64,000 bases of DNA from Burkholderiaceae bacterium (GTDB lineage Bacteria > Pseudomonadota > Gammaproteobacteria > Burkholderiales > Burkholderiaceae_A): contig VERI01000001.1 of assembly GCA_018882785.1 (NCBI GenBank), forward strand, positions 124,001 to 188,000, given 5' to 3'. How positions within the stretch are numbered: the first letter of the stretch is position 1; each line of letters opens with the position of its first letter. Shown piece by piece: positions 36,933-45,639 of this stretch. The notes beneath the pieces were generated by a model that saw only the letters and a list, made by a program, of their open reading frames with translations, ran no database searches and was not told where the DNA came from. The position numbers and the translations under genes were made by a program.

Positions 36933-37565
36933 ATGTTTACTGGAATTGTTCAGGCCATTGGTGAAATTACCGCGGTCGTTCCCGCACAGGTGGCCTGGGG
37001 TGGTGATGGAATCGGCCTTCGGATTACCGTCTCGTGTGGGCAGCTCGATGTCAGCGATGTGCGCATCGGTGATTCGATCGCGATCAACGGCGCCTGCATG
37101 ACCGTTGTTCACATGAGTGGAGACAGTTTTCAGGCCGATGTCTCGCGTGAGAGCCTGAATCGAACCGCAGGCTTGGATCATCCGGGCCCAGTTAATTTGG
37201 AAAAAGCGATGCGGGCCAGTGATCGTCTTGGCGGGCACTGGGTTAGTGGCCATGTGGATGGCACCGGCCGGGTGCGTGCAGTGACCCCGCAGGGAGAGTC
37301 ACACACGCTGGTGGTGACCCTGCCGACATCCATGGCTGCCTATGTCAGCGAAAAGGGATCGATTGCATGTGATGGTGTCAGCCTCACGGTAAACCGGGTG
37401 CTGGACCATTCCGATGGCTGCGATGTCAGCATCAATCTGATTCCGCATACCTGGCAGGCGACCGTGCTCCATCTGCGTCGGCCAGGAGATGCAGTCAATA
37501 TAGAGGTCGATCAGCTTGCCAAGCAGGTCGAGCGTATCCTTGCCCGAATTCATCAGACCCCATAG
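36933..37565 (+). CDS. ribE: Riboflavin synthase, alpha subunit
   Basis: Dismutates two molecules of 6,7-dimethyl-8-ribityllumazine to riboflavin. The 210 residues start with the diagnostic MFTGIVQAIGEI and contain two lumazine-binding barrel repeats (about 1-97 and 98-200). Called ribC in some nomenclatures. It sits nine bases after ribD and three before ribBA in the riboflavin operon. Confidence 0.96.
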   Translation: MFTGIVQAIGEITAVVPAQVAWGGDGIGLRITVSCGQLDVSDVRIGDSIAINGACMTVVHMSGDSFQADVSRESLNRTAGLDHPGPVNLEKAMRASDRLGGHWVSGHVDGTGRVRAVTPQGESHTLVVTLPTSMAAYVSEKGSIACDGVSLTVNRVLDHSDGCDVSINLIPHTWQATVLHLRRPGDAVNIEVDQLAKQVERILARIHQTP

Positions 37566-37568
37566 GAC

Positions 37569-38684
37569 ATGCCAAACTATTCTCTTGCAGACGCTGCCGA
37601 ATTGATTGCTGAGGTCCGGGCGGGCCGAATGGTGATCCTTGTCGATGATGAGGATCGCGAAAATGAAGGTGATCTGGTGATGGCTGCATCTTGCGTATCG
37701 CCCGATGCCATTAACTTTATGGCCAAGCATGGCCGTGGATTAATCTGCCTCACGCTCACTGAGGAACGCTGCCGGCAGTTGAATCTGCCGCTCATGGTCA
37801 GCGACAACCGTTCGTCGCATGGCACGGCGTTTACGGTGTCGATTGAAGCCGCCCACGGTGTGACTACAGGGATCAGCGCCGCGGATCGCGCGACCACTGT
37901 TGCGGCAGCAGTGGCGTCCGCTGCACGTCCGGAAGACCTTGTCCAGCCGGGGCATATCTTTCCGCTCATGGCCCAGTCGGGTGGTGTGCTGGCGCGGGCG
38001 GGACATACCGAGGCCGGCTGCGATCTCGCTGCGCTGGCGGGCCTTGAGCCTGCGGCGGTGATCTGTGAGATTCTCAAAGATGATGGCGAGATGGCCCGGC
38101 TTCCTGATCTAGTGGAATTCGCGCGGACGCATGGATTAAAAATTGGCACCATTGCCGATCTGATTAAGTATCGAAGTGCCCATGAGAGCCTTGTGATGCG
38201 GCTCTCTGAACGCGAAATACAGACTGCGCAGGGCCCTTTTCGGCTGGTGACGTATCGTGATCGTGCGGCCCGCCAGCCCCATCTGGCCCTTGTGTGGGGA
38301 TCGCCCCGGGCGGATCAAGAGTGCCTGGTCCGGGTGCATGAGCCTTTCACGGTCATTGATGCGCTCGAGACAGGCCGTACGTCACATAGCTGGAGCCTGC
38401 CGCAGGCCCTGCAGGAGGTCCGACGCCACGGCGTTGGCGTGGTCGTGCTGTTGAACTGCGCACCGTCGGCAGATACCTTGCTTGAAAAGACAATGGCCAT
38501 CGCATCGACGGTGTCACAACCAGGGGCCAGTGTTCAGCTGCGCAACTATGGGCTTGGGGCCGCGATTCTTCGAGATCTTGGTGTGGGAAAAATGCGTGTC
38601 TTGTCCCAGCCGAAAAAAATGCCCAGCATGATGGGGTTTGGTTTAGAAGTGACCGGATATCTTGGCGGAGAGGCCCATGAATGA
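37569..38684 (+). CDS. ribBA: 3,4-dihydroxy-2-butanone-4-phosphate synthase with degenerate GTP cyclohydrolase II domain
   Basis: Makes the four-carbon precursor of riboflavin from ribulose 5-phosphate. The N-terminal RibB domain is intact ([20 protein letters not shown]-like block as [13 protein letters not shown]). The C-terminal half is a RibA-like domain but lacks the zinc-binding cysteines and the RVHSEC-type motif: where these belong the sequence reads [15 protein letters not shown]. It is therefore unlikely to be a GTP cyclohydrolase II, and a separate ribA should exist elsewhere. Such hybrids are known in betaproteobacteria. The stop overlaps the ribH start region. Confidence 0.93.
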   Translation: MPNYSLADAAELIAEVRAGRMVILVDDEDRENEGDLVMAASCVSPDAINFMAKHGRGLICLTLTEERCRQLNLPLMVSDNRSSHGTAFTVSIEAAHGVTTGISAADRATTVAAAVASAARPEDLVQPGHIFPLMAQSGGVLARAGHTEAGCDLAALAGLEPAAVICEILKDDGEMARLPDLVEFARTHGLKIGTIADLIKYRSAHESLVMRLSEREIQTAQGPFRLVTYRDRAARQPHLALVWGSPRADQECLVRVHEPFTVIDALETGRTSHSWSLPQALQEVRRHGVGVVVLLNCAPSADTLLEKTMAIASTVSQPGASVQLRNYGLGAAILRDLGVGKMRVLSQPKKMPSMMGFGLEVTGYLGGEAHE

Positions 38685-39153
38685 ACTGAAGATCGACCTG
38701 GAGGGCGAGGGCCTGCGGATTGCAATCGTGCAGGCACGATTTAATGCGTCCGTGGGCAGCGCGATGCGCGAGGCCTGTGTACAAGAGTTGTTGCGTCTCG
38801 GGGTAGATCAAAATGACATTCTGATCACCACGGTACCGGGCGCGCTCGAGGTGCCGCTGACCTTGTCTCAGCTCGCAGAGACAGGCCGCTTCGATGCCCT
38901 CATCGCGCTTGGCGCTGTGATTCGTGGGGAGACCTACCATTTTGAATTGGTCTCCAACGAGTCTGCTGCCGGCATCTCGCGCGTGGCGCTCGAGTTCCAT
39001 ATTCCAATTGCCAACGGCATTCTGACGACCGAGAACGAGGCGCAGGCGGCCGTGCGTGCGCCGATCAAAGGCAGTGACTGTGCGCAGGTGGCAGTCGAGA
39101 TGGCGAATTTATTATTTGCGATTGATGATCAACTGAGTGGCGATGACGAATAG
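38677..39153 (+). CDS. ribH: 6,7-dimethyl-8-ribityllumazine synthase
   Basis: Condenses the RibB and RibD products to lumazine, forming icosahedral or pentameric shells in the family. The 158 residues have the active-site blocks [15 protein letters not shown] and [17 protein letters not shown] 38677 lies inside the end of ribBA; a start five codons upstream is less likely. It overlaps nusB by 17 bases, the usual ribH-nusB arrangement. Confidence 0.96.
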   Translation: MNELKIDLEGEGLRIAIVQARFNASVGSAMREACVQELLRLGVDQNDILITTVPGALEVPLTLSQLAETGRFDALIALGAVIRGETYHFELVSNESAAGISRVALEFHIPIANGILTTENEAQAAVRAPIKGSDCAQVAVEMANLLFAIDDQLSGDDE

Positions 39154-39583
39154 CCGGCCGGATCCGACCTCTCGGGGTGCCCGGCGTGCATCCCGAAGCC
39201 TGACGGTCCAGGGCCTGTATCAATGGCTGGTCAGTGGCGAGGACGCCGGGGCAATCGATGCGTTTTTGCGGGAACAGCAGGCCTATGATCGATGCGATCA
39301 GGACTATTTTGATCGGCTGTTGCATGGCGCGATTCGTGAGAGTGCTTCGCTGAGAGGCCAGTTCTCTGCCCAGTGTGATCGGCCGATTGGCGAGCTATCT
39401 CCGGTTGAGCATGCGATCTTGCTGCTGGCAACTTATGAACTTTTGCACATGCCTGAGGTGCCGTATCGCGTCATCATCAACGAGGCCATTGAACTTGGAA
39501 AATCCTTTGGCGGAACTGATGGGCACAAATACATCAATGGGGTGCTCGATAAGCTAGCGGCCCAACTTCGTCCCCATGGCTAG
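39137..39583 (+). CDS. nusB: Transcription antitermination factor NusB
   Basis: With NusE/S10 and NusA it supports antitermination of rRNA operons. The 148 residues form the all-helical NusB fold with [16 protein letters not shown] at the N-terminus and [20 protein letters not shown] near the C-terminus. GTG 39137 or ATG 39143 may be used. It overlaps ribH by 17 bases and thiL by eight. Confidence 0.95.
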   Translation: MAMTNSRPDPTSRGARRASRSLTVQGLYQWLVSGEDAGAIDAFLREQQAYDRCDQDYFDRLLHGAIRESASLRGQFSAQCDRPIGELSPVEHAILLLATYELLHMPEVPYRVIINEAIELGKSFGGTDGHKYINGVLDKLAAQLRPHG

Positions 39584-40604
39584 CCTGGGTGAATTTGAAT
39601 TTATTGATCAGTTCCTAAAGGCGCAGGCAGCGCGCGGCCAGCCGTTTTATCGGCATCCGCAGGCGCTGGGCATTGGTGATGATGCGGCGTTACTGCCGCC
39701 GCTTGCCGCCAATGAGCAGGTCGCGATGGCCAGCGATATGTTGATCGAAGGCCGACATTATCTTTCTCAGGTGGATCCGCGTGCCCTCGGCCATAAAGTG
39801 CTGGCCGTGAATCTCTCTGACATTGCAGCCATGGGGGCACGTCCGCTGGGCTTTACCCTATCGGCAGGCCTGCGCGATATTCGGCCCGACTGGATGGAAC
39901 GGTTTCTCGATGGCCTGCTGTCTTTGGCCCGAGACGCCGCATGCCCGCTCATTGGCGGGGATACAACCGCGGTGCCGGCGGATGCACCGGAAGTATTTTC
40001 TGTCGCCATACTGGGCGCGGTCCCGCTCGGAGAGGCGCTGCGACGCGATGGGCTGCAGCCGGAGGACGATCTCTGGATCTCCGGCCATCTCGGTGATGCT
40101 GCCTATGCTGTTTCGCGCAACGCGGAGGACCCCAAACTGAACTGGCCGCAGCCGCGCATCGAATTGGGAATGCGGCTGCGCGGCATTGCCTCGGCCGCCA
40201 TTGATATCTCTGATGGCCTACAGTCAGAGATCATGCATTTGTGTCAGGGCGCACGGAATCGTGATGTTGCTCCGAAGACCTTGAAGGCTGTATTGAATTG
40301 GGAGTCCTTACCGATGGGCCCGAGCGTGACGGCATCGATAGCGTCGACAGCGTTGTCGCAGGCAGATGCGATCTGTATCGCAATTACGGGTGGCGATGAA
40401 TATGAGCTGTTATTCGGCGCACCGCAGCGTGAACGCGCTGCGATTCGGTCAATCGGTGCGGCACTCGGGCTTGCCCTAACGCGAATCGGGCATGTCGAGT
40501 CGGGCCGTGATGGACCGCAGATTGACTGGGTTAACACGGCGGGGCAGCCGATACCCGCGCAATGGCAGCAAAGGATTTCAGGTGGCGGATTCCGGCACTT
40601 CTAA
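39576..40604 (+). CDS. thiL: Thiamine-monophosphate kinase
   Basis: Phosphorylates thiamine monophosphate to the active coenzyme thiamine diphosphate. The 342 residues belong to the PurM/ThiL ATP-binding fold: GIGDDAALL, NLSDIAAMGARPLG, LIGGDTTAVP and DISDGLQSE carry the metal- and ATP-binding aspartates. It overlaps nusB and also overlaps the start of pgpA by 23 bases. Confidence 0.94.
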   Translation: MASLGEFEFIDQFLKAQAARGQPFYRHPQALGIGDDAALLPPLAANEQVAMASDMLIEGRHYLSQVDPRALGHKVLAVNLSDIAAMGARPLGFTLSAGLRDIRPDWMERFLDGLLSLARDAACPLIGGDTTAVPADAPEVFSVAILGAVPLGEALRRDGLQPEDDLWISGHLGDAAYAVSRNAEDPKLNWPQPRIELGMRLRGIASAAIDISDGLQSEIMHLCQGARNRDVAPKTLKAVLNWESLPMGPSVTASIASTALSQADAICIAITGGDEYELLFGAPQRERAAIRSIGAALGLALTRIGHVESGRDGPQIDWVNTAGQPIPAQWQQRISGGGFRHF

Positions 40605-41196
40605 CCAGCCAGCCGCCCTGAGCGAGGCCACGGCCACGGCCACGGCCACGGCCACGGCCACGGCCCATGTGGGCCTACTGTCCCATCCTGCGCATCTCAT
40701 TTCATTTGGATTTGGCTGCGGACTCTTTCCGTATGCACCCGGCACGATTGCGACCTTGTGGGCCTGGGTGATTTTCTTGATGGTCGATCCGTTCATGACC
40801 GATTTTTCATGGGCGTTATGCATCGGCGGAGGCTGTGTTCTGGGCGCCTGGGCCTGCACGATTACTGGAAAAGCCTTGGGCCGTGTGGATGACGGGTCGA
40901 TGGTGTGGGATGAAATTATCGCCTTCTGGCTTGTGCTGTGGATTTTGCCGAAGGCGAGTGATCCCGCCGGCATTCACGCTATGGGTAACGTACCTGAATG
41001 GCTGATTGAGGCGGTGGGATTTGTCCTCTTTCGATGCTTTGACATTGTGAAGCCTGCTCCGATACGAACGATTGATCGTCTCAGTCGTGATGGCTGGGGT
41101 GTTATGTTGGACGATCTCGCGGCTGCAGCGTACACCTTGCTGACCTGTGCAGTGTTGTTGCGGCTCGCACACCTGGCCGAGGGATGGTGGTGGTGA
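40582..41196 (+). CDS. pgpA: Phosphatidylglycerophosphatase A
   Basis: Inner-membrane phosphatase that makes phosphatidylglycerol. The family blocks SFGFGCGLFPYAPGTIATL, DDGSMVWDEIIAFWL and FRCFDIVKPAPIR are all present. I chose GTG 40582, which follows AAGGA at a proper distance; the product has 204 residues. The N-terminus between residues 16 and 28 is an Ala-Thr repeat encoded by six GCCACG units, absent from normal PgpA. The last bases overlap pncC by 13. Confidence 0.92.
   Translation: MADSGTSNQPAALSEATATATATATATAHVGLLSHPAHLISFGFGCGLFPYAPGTIATLWAWVIFLMVDPFMTDFSWALCIGGGCVLGAWACTITGKALGRVDDGSMVWDEIIAFWLVLWILPKASDPAGIHAMGNVPEWLIEAVGFVLFRCFDIVKPAPIRTIDRLSRDGWGVMLDDLAAAAYTLLTCAVLLRLAHLAEGWWW
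40627..40665 (+). repeat. Hexanucleotide tandem repeat (GCCACG)6 in the pgpA 5' end
   Basis: Six perfect GCCACG units (40627-40662) plus GCC, encoding alternating Ala-Thr just before the first membrane block of PgpA. A hexamer keeps the frame when unit number changes, so slippage would alter N-terminal length rather than switch the gene off. Confidence 0.9.
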
Positions 41197-41744
41197 GCGG
41201 CGTTACTCCTGCTGCCCAGATAGACCGGCAGGCGCTGGTGCATGGGCTTGCGGTGGCATTTGGATTGTTGCGTCTAAAGGGCCGTCTGATGGTGGCGGAG
41301 TCCTGCACCGGCGGACTGGCCAGTCACTGGATTACAGCGATTGCAGGCTCGAGCCGCTGGTTTGACGGTGGCATCGTGAGCTATGCCAACGAGGTCAAAT
41401 CGGGGCTGCTGTCGGTAAAGGACTCGACGCTGCGACACGCGGGCGCCGTTAGCATCGAGACAGCGGTGGAGATGGCCGATGGCGTGCGTCGCCAGCACCG
41501 CCGGATTCTCGCCGGCCCGATCAAGCACGTGCCCGAGCATCTCTTCTCGTTTGCCATCACCGGTATCGCCGGCCCGCAGGGCGGACAGCCGGGCAAGCCC
41601 GTGGGCACGGTCTGCTTTGCCTGGGCGGGGCCCAGTGGGGTGGAAACCGAGCGCCGTTTCTTCACCGGGGACCGGGCTGCGGTTCAGCGCCAGGCCTGTG
41701 CCTGGGCGATCGCTGGACTGTTTGCCCGGCTCTGCAGGGTCTAG
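41184..41744 (+). CDS. pncC: Nicotinamide-nucleotide amidohydrolase PncC (CinA C-terminal domain family)
   Basis: Deamidates nicotinamide mononucleotide to nicotinate mononucleotide in NAD recycling. The 186 residues are a stand-alone CinA C-terminal domain: AESCTGGLASHWITAIAGSS, VSYANEVKSGLL and FAITGIAGPQGG are diagnostic. A stretch before the last motif (HRRILAGPIKHVPEHL) is longer than in the E. coli protein. ATG 41184 overlaps pgpA. A strong inverted repeat follows the stop. Confidence 0.92.
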   Translation: MVVVSGVTPAAQIDRQALVHGLAVAFGLLRLKGRLMVAESCTGGLASHWITAIAGSSRWFDGGIVSYANEVKSGLLSVKDSTLRHAGAVSIETAVEMADGVRRQHRRILAGPIKHVPEHLFSFAITGIAGPQGGQPGKPVGTVCFAWAGPSGVETERRFFTGDRAAVQRQACAWAIAGLFARLCRV

Positions 41745-41752
41745 GTCGTTCT

Positions 41753-41797
41753 GGGGATGGTCTCGGACGGGGCGCCTGCCTAGAATGAGACCACCCC
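41753..41797 (+). terminator. Inverted repeat downstream of pncC, adjacent to the recA -35
   Basis: GGGGATGGTCTC (41753-41764) pairs with GAGACCACCCC (41787-41797) to make a ten-pair stem with one internal mismatch or bulge and a 22-base loop. There is no clear T-run (CTTGT follows), so termination efficiency is unsure. It directly abuts the recA -35, so it may also insulate or influence the recA promoter. Confidence 0.4.
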
Positions 41798-41826
41798 TTG
41801 TAACCTGGTTTTATATACAGTAATAT
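41798..41826 (+). promoter_or_regulatory. recA promoter
   Basis: TTGTAA (-35, 41798-41803), a spacer of exactly 17 bases and TAATAT (-10, 41821-41826) form the best sigma-70 promoter in the window. The spacer contains the LexA box. The leader of about 50 bases holds GGGCG-ACT-CGCCC (41843-41855) and an AAGGA Shine-Dalgarno. Confidence 0.75.
41805..41820 (+). promoter_or_regulatory. LexA (SOS) box of recA
   Basis: CTGGTTTTATATACAG matches the CTGT-N8-ACAG consensus of gamma- and betaproteobacterial LexA with one mismatch in the left half. It fills the spacer between the -35 and -10, where bound LexA would block RNA polymerase. Confidence 0.75.
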
Positions 41827-41882
41827 TTTCCCATCACCCTTCGGGCGACTCGCCCCTACCACCACGCCAAAGGATCCATTCC

Positions 41883-42941
41883 ATGCAAGAAAAACAAGAC
41901 GCCAAAACCCGCGCTGAAAAGGCCAAGGCCCTTCAGGCCGCCCTGTCCCAGATCGAAAAACAATTCGGCAAGGGCTCCATCATGCGAATGGGCGAAAACG
42001 AGGTCGCCCCTGATATCCAGGTCGTGTCCACTGGATCGCTCGGACTTGATCTGGCGCTTGGGGTAGGCGGACTGCCTCGGGGCCGCATCGTCGAGATCTA
42101 CGGTCCTGAGTCGTCGGGCAAGACCACCCTGACCCTTCAGGTGATTGCAGAGATGCAAAAGATCGGCGGCACATGCGCCTTCGTCGATGCAGAGCATGCC
42201 CTCGATACGCAATACGCCCAAAAGCTTGGCGTTACCCTCTCTGAGTTACTCATCTCTCAGCCGGATACAGGCGAGCAGGCCCTAGAAATCGTCGATGCCC
42301 TGGTCAGGTCGGGCTCGGTTGATCTGATTGTGGTGGACTCGGTTGCCGCCCTCACGCCTAAGGCAGAGATCGAGGGAGAAATGGGCGATTCATTGCCGGG
42401 ACTGCAGGCCCGTCTAATGTCGCAGGCCCTGCGTAAGCTAACGGCCAATATCAATCGCACCAATACGCTGGTGATCTTCATCAACCAGATTCGTATGAAA
42501 ATCGGTGTCATGTTTGGCAACCCAGAGACCACCACGGGCGGCAATGCGCTTAAGTTTTATTCCTCCGTTCGGCTGGATATTCGCCGGGTCGGATCGATCA
42601 AAAAAGGTGACGAGGTCACTGGCTCCGAGACCAAGGTGAAAGTGGTCAAGAACAAAGTTGCGCCTCCCTTTAAAGCGGCCTGCTTCGATATTCTGTATGG
42701 CGAGGGAATCTCTCGCGAGGGCGAGATCATTGATCTTGGCTCAGACGCAGAGATCATCGAAAAGTCCGGCGCCTGGTATAGCTATAACGGAGAACGCATT
42801 GGCCAGGGCAAGGACAATGCCCGCGATTTCTTGCGTCAGAACTCGGAGATCGCCTTTGAGATCGAAAACAAACTCCGCGAGAAGTTCGGAGTCACGGCCC
42901 GTCCCGCAGGCGAGACGCAAGCTGTCGCAGAGCAAGACTGA
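41883..42941 (+). CDS. recA: Recombinase RecA
   Basis: DNA strand-exchange ATPase and co-protease for LexA. The 352 residues contain Walker A GPESSGKT at 74-81 and the usual RecA core and C-terminal domain. An AAGGA Shine-Dalgarno precedes ATG 41883. It is the first gene after an SOS-type promoter and is followed by recX. Confidence 0.99.
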   Translation: MQEKQDAKTRAEKAKALQAALSQIEKQFGKGSIMRMGENEVAPDIQVVSTGSLGLDLALGVGGLPRGRIVEIYGPESSGKTTLTLQVIAEMQKIGGTCAFVDAEHALDTQYAQKLGVTLSELLISQPDTGEQALEIVDALVRSGSVDLIVVDSVAALTPKAEIEGEMGDSLPGLQARLMSQALRKLTANINRTNTLVIFINQIRMKIGVMFGNPETTTGGNALKFYSSVRLDIRRVGSIKKGDEVTGSETKVKVVKNKVAPPFKAACFDILYGEGISREGEIIDLGSDAEIIEKSGAWYSYNGERIGQGKDNARDFLRQNSEIAFEIENKLREKFGVTARPAGETQAVAEQD

Positions 42942-42958
42942 ACCACTTTCTTCAGCCG

Positions 42959-42997
42959 CCCTTCGGGCGAGGGTGATGTCTGCCCTTGCCCGAAGGG
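42959..42997 (+). promoter_or_regulatory. Perfect inverted repeat enclosing the recX start
   Basis: CCCTTCGGGC (42959-42968) and GCCCGAAGGG (42988-42997) are a perfect 10-bp inverted repeat whose 19-base loop contains both candidate recX start codons (GTG 42973, ATG 42976). A shorter competing hairpin, CGCCC-TTC-GGGCG, overlaps the left arm. In E. coli a hairpin between recA and recX lowers recX expression; this could do the same at the level of translation. Confidence 0.55.
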
Positions 42998-43386
42998 AGC
43001 ACTCCCGTTACGAGCTCGAGCAGAGGTTTCTCAGCCGAGCCGAGAGCGAGCAGTCTCTGGCCGAGGTGCTCGATCTTTTAGAGCAGCAGGGACTGCTCTC
43101 CGATATTCGGTTTGCGGAGTCGCTGGCCCGGGTCCGAGGTGCTCGCCAGGGGCTGCGCCGAATCCGATATGAGCTTGCGCAAAAGGGCGTCTCGGAGACT
43201 GATGCCGCCTTGGCAATTGATCAATTGACCAAGACCGAATTTAAGCGCCTTGAAGACGTCTGGCGTAAACGATTTGGAGTCCCGCCCGAGAGCCTTGAGC
43301 AAAAGGCCCGCCAGCAACGCTTTTTGCAACAACGTGGCTTCGCACCCGAGATGATTCACCGTTTCCTGCGTGGCGTGACAGGCTAA
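42976..43386 (+). CDS. recX: Regulatory protein RecX
   Basis: Small inhibitor of RecA filaments and ATPase. From ATG 42976 it has 136 residues of the three-helix-repeat RecX family (ARREHSRYELEQRF, DIRFAESLARVRGARQGLRRI, RQQRFLQQRGF). The start is uncertain: GTG 42973 is adjacent, and conserved residues seem to extend a few codons upstream, but the frame there lacks a start until deep in recA. The gap to recA is 34 bases and lies in the stem-loop described separately. Confidence 0.88.
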   Translation: MSALARREHSRYELEQRFLSRAESEQSLAEVLDLLEQQGLLSDIRFAESLARVRGARQGLRRIRYELAQKGVSETDAALAIDQLTKTEFKRLEDVWRKRFGVPPESLEQKARQQRFLQQRGFAPEMIHRFLRGVTG

Positions 43387-43470
43387 CCGGAGCGGGCTGA
43401 GCCCCTGAGCTGACGCGGCTCACGCGGGGCCGCATGCTAAACTGGCCCTCAAAAAACGGGAGGCTGGTGC

Positions 43471-44637
43471 ATGAAAATTCACGAATATCAGGGCAAGGAA
43501 ATCTTGCGCAAGTACGGTGTTGCCGTGCCCCGCGGGACACCTTGTTTCTCTGTCGACGAGGCCGTGAAGGCCGCCCAGGCATTGGGCGGTTCGGTCTGGG
43601 TGGTCAAGGCGCAGATCCACGCCGGTGGCCGCGGCAAGGGGGGCGGTGTCAAGGTTGCCAAGTCCCTCGACGAGGTCAAGACCCACGCATCCAATATCCT
43701 GGGTATGCAGTTGGTCACCCATCAAACAGGGGCCTCTGGACAGAAGGTCCGTCGCCTGCTGATCGAAGAGGGTGCGGATATCAAAAAAGAACTCTATGTC
43801 GCGGTGGTGACCGATCGTGTCAGCCAGAAGGTCTGTGTCATGGGATCAAGCGAGGGCGGCATGGATATCGAAGAGGTCGCCGCCACGCATCCCGAGAAAA
43901 TTCATAAGGTCTTTGTGGATCCTCTGACTGGATTCACCGATGCTGATGCCGATGGACTCGCGGCAAAGATTGGGGTTCCATCAGGCTCGATCAGCCAGGC
44001 CCGCGCAGTGCTCAAGGGCCTGTATCAGGCATTCTGGGAGACCGATGCAGCTTTGGCGGAGATCAATCCCTTGATTCTTACCGGCGATGGCCGTGTGATT
44101 GCGCTTGATGCCAAGTGGAATTTCGATTCCAACGCACTGTTCCGGCATCCAGAGATCGTTGAGATGCGCGATCTGGACGAGGAAGACCCTGCAGAGATCG
44201 AGGCATCGAAATACGATCTTGCCTACATTCAGCTCGATGGCAATATCGGCTGTCTGGTCAATGGTGCTGGACTTGCGATGGCGACCATGGACACCATCAA
44301 ACTATATGGTGCCGAGCCAGCAAACTTTCTGGATGTAGGCGGTGGCGCCACCACCGAAAAAGTGACCGAGGCCTTCAAGATCATGCTCGGCAATCCAAAG
44401 GTCAAGGCGATTCTGGTCAACATCTTCGGTGGCATCATGCGCTGCGATGTGATTGCCGAGGGCGTGGTCGCCGCTTCACGTGCAGTTGGACTGAAGGTGC
44501 CGCTCGTGGTCCGCATGAAGGGCACCAACGAAGATCTTGGCAAGAAGATTCTTGCCGATTCTGGTCTGCCGATCATCACTGCCGACACGATGGCAGAGGC
44601 CGCACAGCGCGTGGTAGACGCGACTAAAAAAGCTTAA
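43471..44637 (+). CDS. sucC: Succinate-CoA ligase (ADP-forming), beta subunit
   Basis: TCA cycle enzyme subunit that binds ADP/ATP and succinate. The 388 residues begin [17 protein letters not shown] and carry the ATP-grasp domain with [14 protein letters not shown] and the conserved [21 protein letters not shown] lies seven bases before ATG 43471. It is followed by sucD after 19 bases; no sucAB or other TCA genes are adjacent. Confidence 0.98.
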   Translation: MKIHEYQGKEILRKYGVAVPRGTPCFSVDEAVKAAQALGGSVWVVKAQIHAGGRGKGGGVKVAKSLDEVKTHASNILGMQLVTHQTGASGQKVRRLLIEEGADIKKELYVAVVTDRVSQKVCVMGSSEGGMDIEEVAATHPEKIHKVFVDPLTGFTDADADGLAAKIGVPSGSISQARAVLKGLYQAFWETDAALAEINPLILTGDGRVIALDAKWNFDSNALFRHPEIVEMRDLDEEDPAEIEASKYDLAYIQLDGNIGCLVNGAGLAMATMDTIKLYGAEPANFLDVGGGATTEKVTEAFKIMLGNPKVKAILVNIFGGIMRCDVIAEGVVAASRAVGLKVPLVVRMKGTNEDLGKKILADSGLPIITADTMAEAAQRVVDATKKA

Positions 44638-44656
44638 GACCAGGGAGAGGTCAACC

Positions 44657-45538
44657 ATGTCGATTTTGATTAATAAGAACACCAAGGTGATCACCCAGGG
44701 GATCACGGGAAAGACGGGGCAGTTTCACACCCGTATGTGCCGCGAATATGCGAATGGCAAGAACTGTTTTGTTGCCGGCGTCAATCCCAAAAAGGCGGGC
44801 GAGGACTTCGAGGGCGTGCCCATTTATGCCTCTGTCAAAGATGCCAAGGCTGCTACCGGTGCAACCGTGTCAGTGATTTATGTGCCGCCTGCCGGGGCTG
44901 CCGATGCGATCTGGGAGGCCGTTCAGGCCGATCTGGATCTGGTGATCTGCATCACCGAAGGCATTCCTGTGCGCGACATGATGGTGGTGCGTAACAAGAT
45001 GAAGTCTCAGAACAAAAAGACGCTTCTGCTTGGGCCGAACTGTCCGGGCCTGATCACACCAGAGGAGATCAAGATCGGCATCATGCCGGGCCATATTCAT
45101 CGAAAAGGCCGCATTGGTATCGTTTCCCGATCGGGCACCCTGACCTATGAGGCCGTGGGGCAGGTCACTGAGCTTGGCCTGGGCCAATCGTCGGCCGTGG
45201 GCATCGGCGGTGATCCAATCAATGGGCTAAAGCATATTGATGTTCTCCAGTTGTTTAACGACGATCCGGACACTGATGCTGTGATCATGATTGGTGAGAT
45301 CGGTGGGCCCGATGAGGCCAATGCCGCACAGTGGGCGAAAGACAACATGAAAAAACCGATCGTGGGCTTTATTGCCGGTGTGACCGCCCCCCCGGGAAAG
45401 CGGATGGGCCATGCGGGTGCATTGATCTCGGGTGGCGCTGATACCGCCCAGGCCAAGCTGGACATCATGGAGGCCTGCGGCATCAAAACCACCAAGAATC
45501 CCTCAGAGATGGGGAAATTACTGAAGTCGGTGCTCTAG
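44657..45538 (+). CDS. sucD: Succinate-CoA ligase (ADP-forming), alpha subunit
   Basis: CoA-binding subunit of succinyl-CoA synthetase, 293 residues. His252 in MGHAGALISGG is the residue phosphorylated during catalysis; QGITGKTGQFHT is the CoA-binding block and GPNCPGLITP is also conserved. GGGAGAGG precedes the ATG. It is the end of the sucCD unit; a strong terminator-like hairpin follows. Confidence 0.98.
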   Translation: MSILINKNTKVITQGITGKTGQFHTRMCREYANGKNCFVAGVNPKKAGEDFEGVPIYASVKDAKAATGATVSVIYVPPAGAADAIWEAVQADLDLVICITEGIPVRDMMVVRNKMKSQNKKTLLLGPNCPGLITPEEIKIGIMPGHIHRKGRIGIVSRSGTLTYEAVGQVTELGLGQSSAVGIGGDPINGLKHIDVLQLFNDDPDTDAVIMIGEIGGPDEANAAQWAKDNMKKPIVGFIAGVTAPPGKRMGHAGALISGGADTAQAKLDIMEACGIKTTKNPSEMGKLLKSVL

Positions 45539-45581
45539 CCGGGGAACCATAATGGGCGACCCCGAGGGGGTGGCCTAATCG

Positions 45582-45619
45582 GGGCCGGAGCGCCGTGATC
45601 GGTGTGACCGGCCCTTTCT
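45582..45619 (+). terminator. Intrinsic terminator-like hairpin between sucD and terC
   Basis: GGGCCGG (45582-45588) pairs with CCGGCCC (45608-45614), an inner CGCCG/CGGTG stem extends the structure, and TTTCTT follows. It ends only 20 bases before the terC ATG, so besides ending sucCD transcripts it could attenuate terC. TerC-family genes elsewhere often follow a manganese-sensing yybP-ykoY riboswitch, but I cannot match its conserved core here. Confidence 0.6.
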
Positions 45620-45639
45620 TGTGTTGATAAGGATGACGG

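Noticed and set aside
40627-40665. CRISPR or other functional array
   Set aside because: Six-base units without spacers inside a coding gene; a simple microsatellite.
42658-42975. Upstream extension of the recX frame into recA
   Set aside because: This part is an alternative frame of recA; RecX homology starts around 42960.
45539-45639. yybP-ykoY manganese riboswitch before terC
   Set aside because: Position would fit and a terminator is present, but I could not match the conserved core sequences, so I report only the hairpin.
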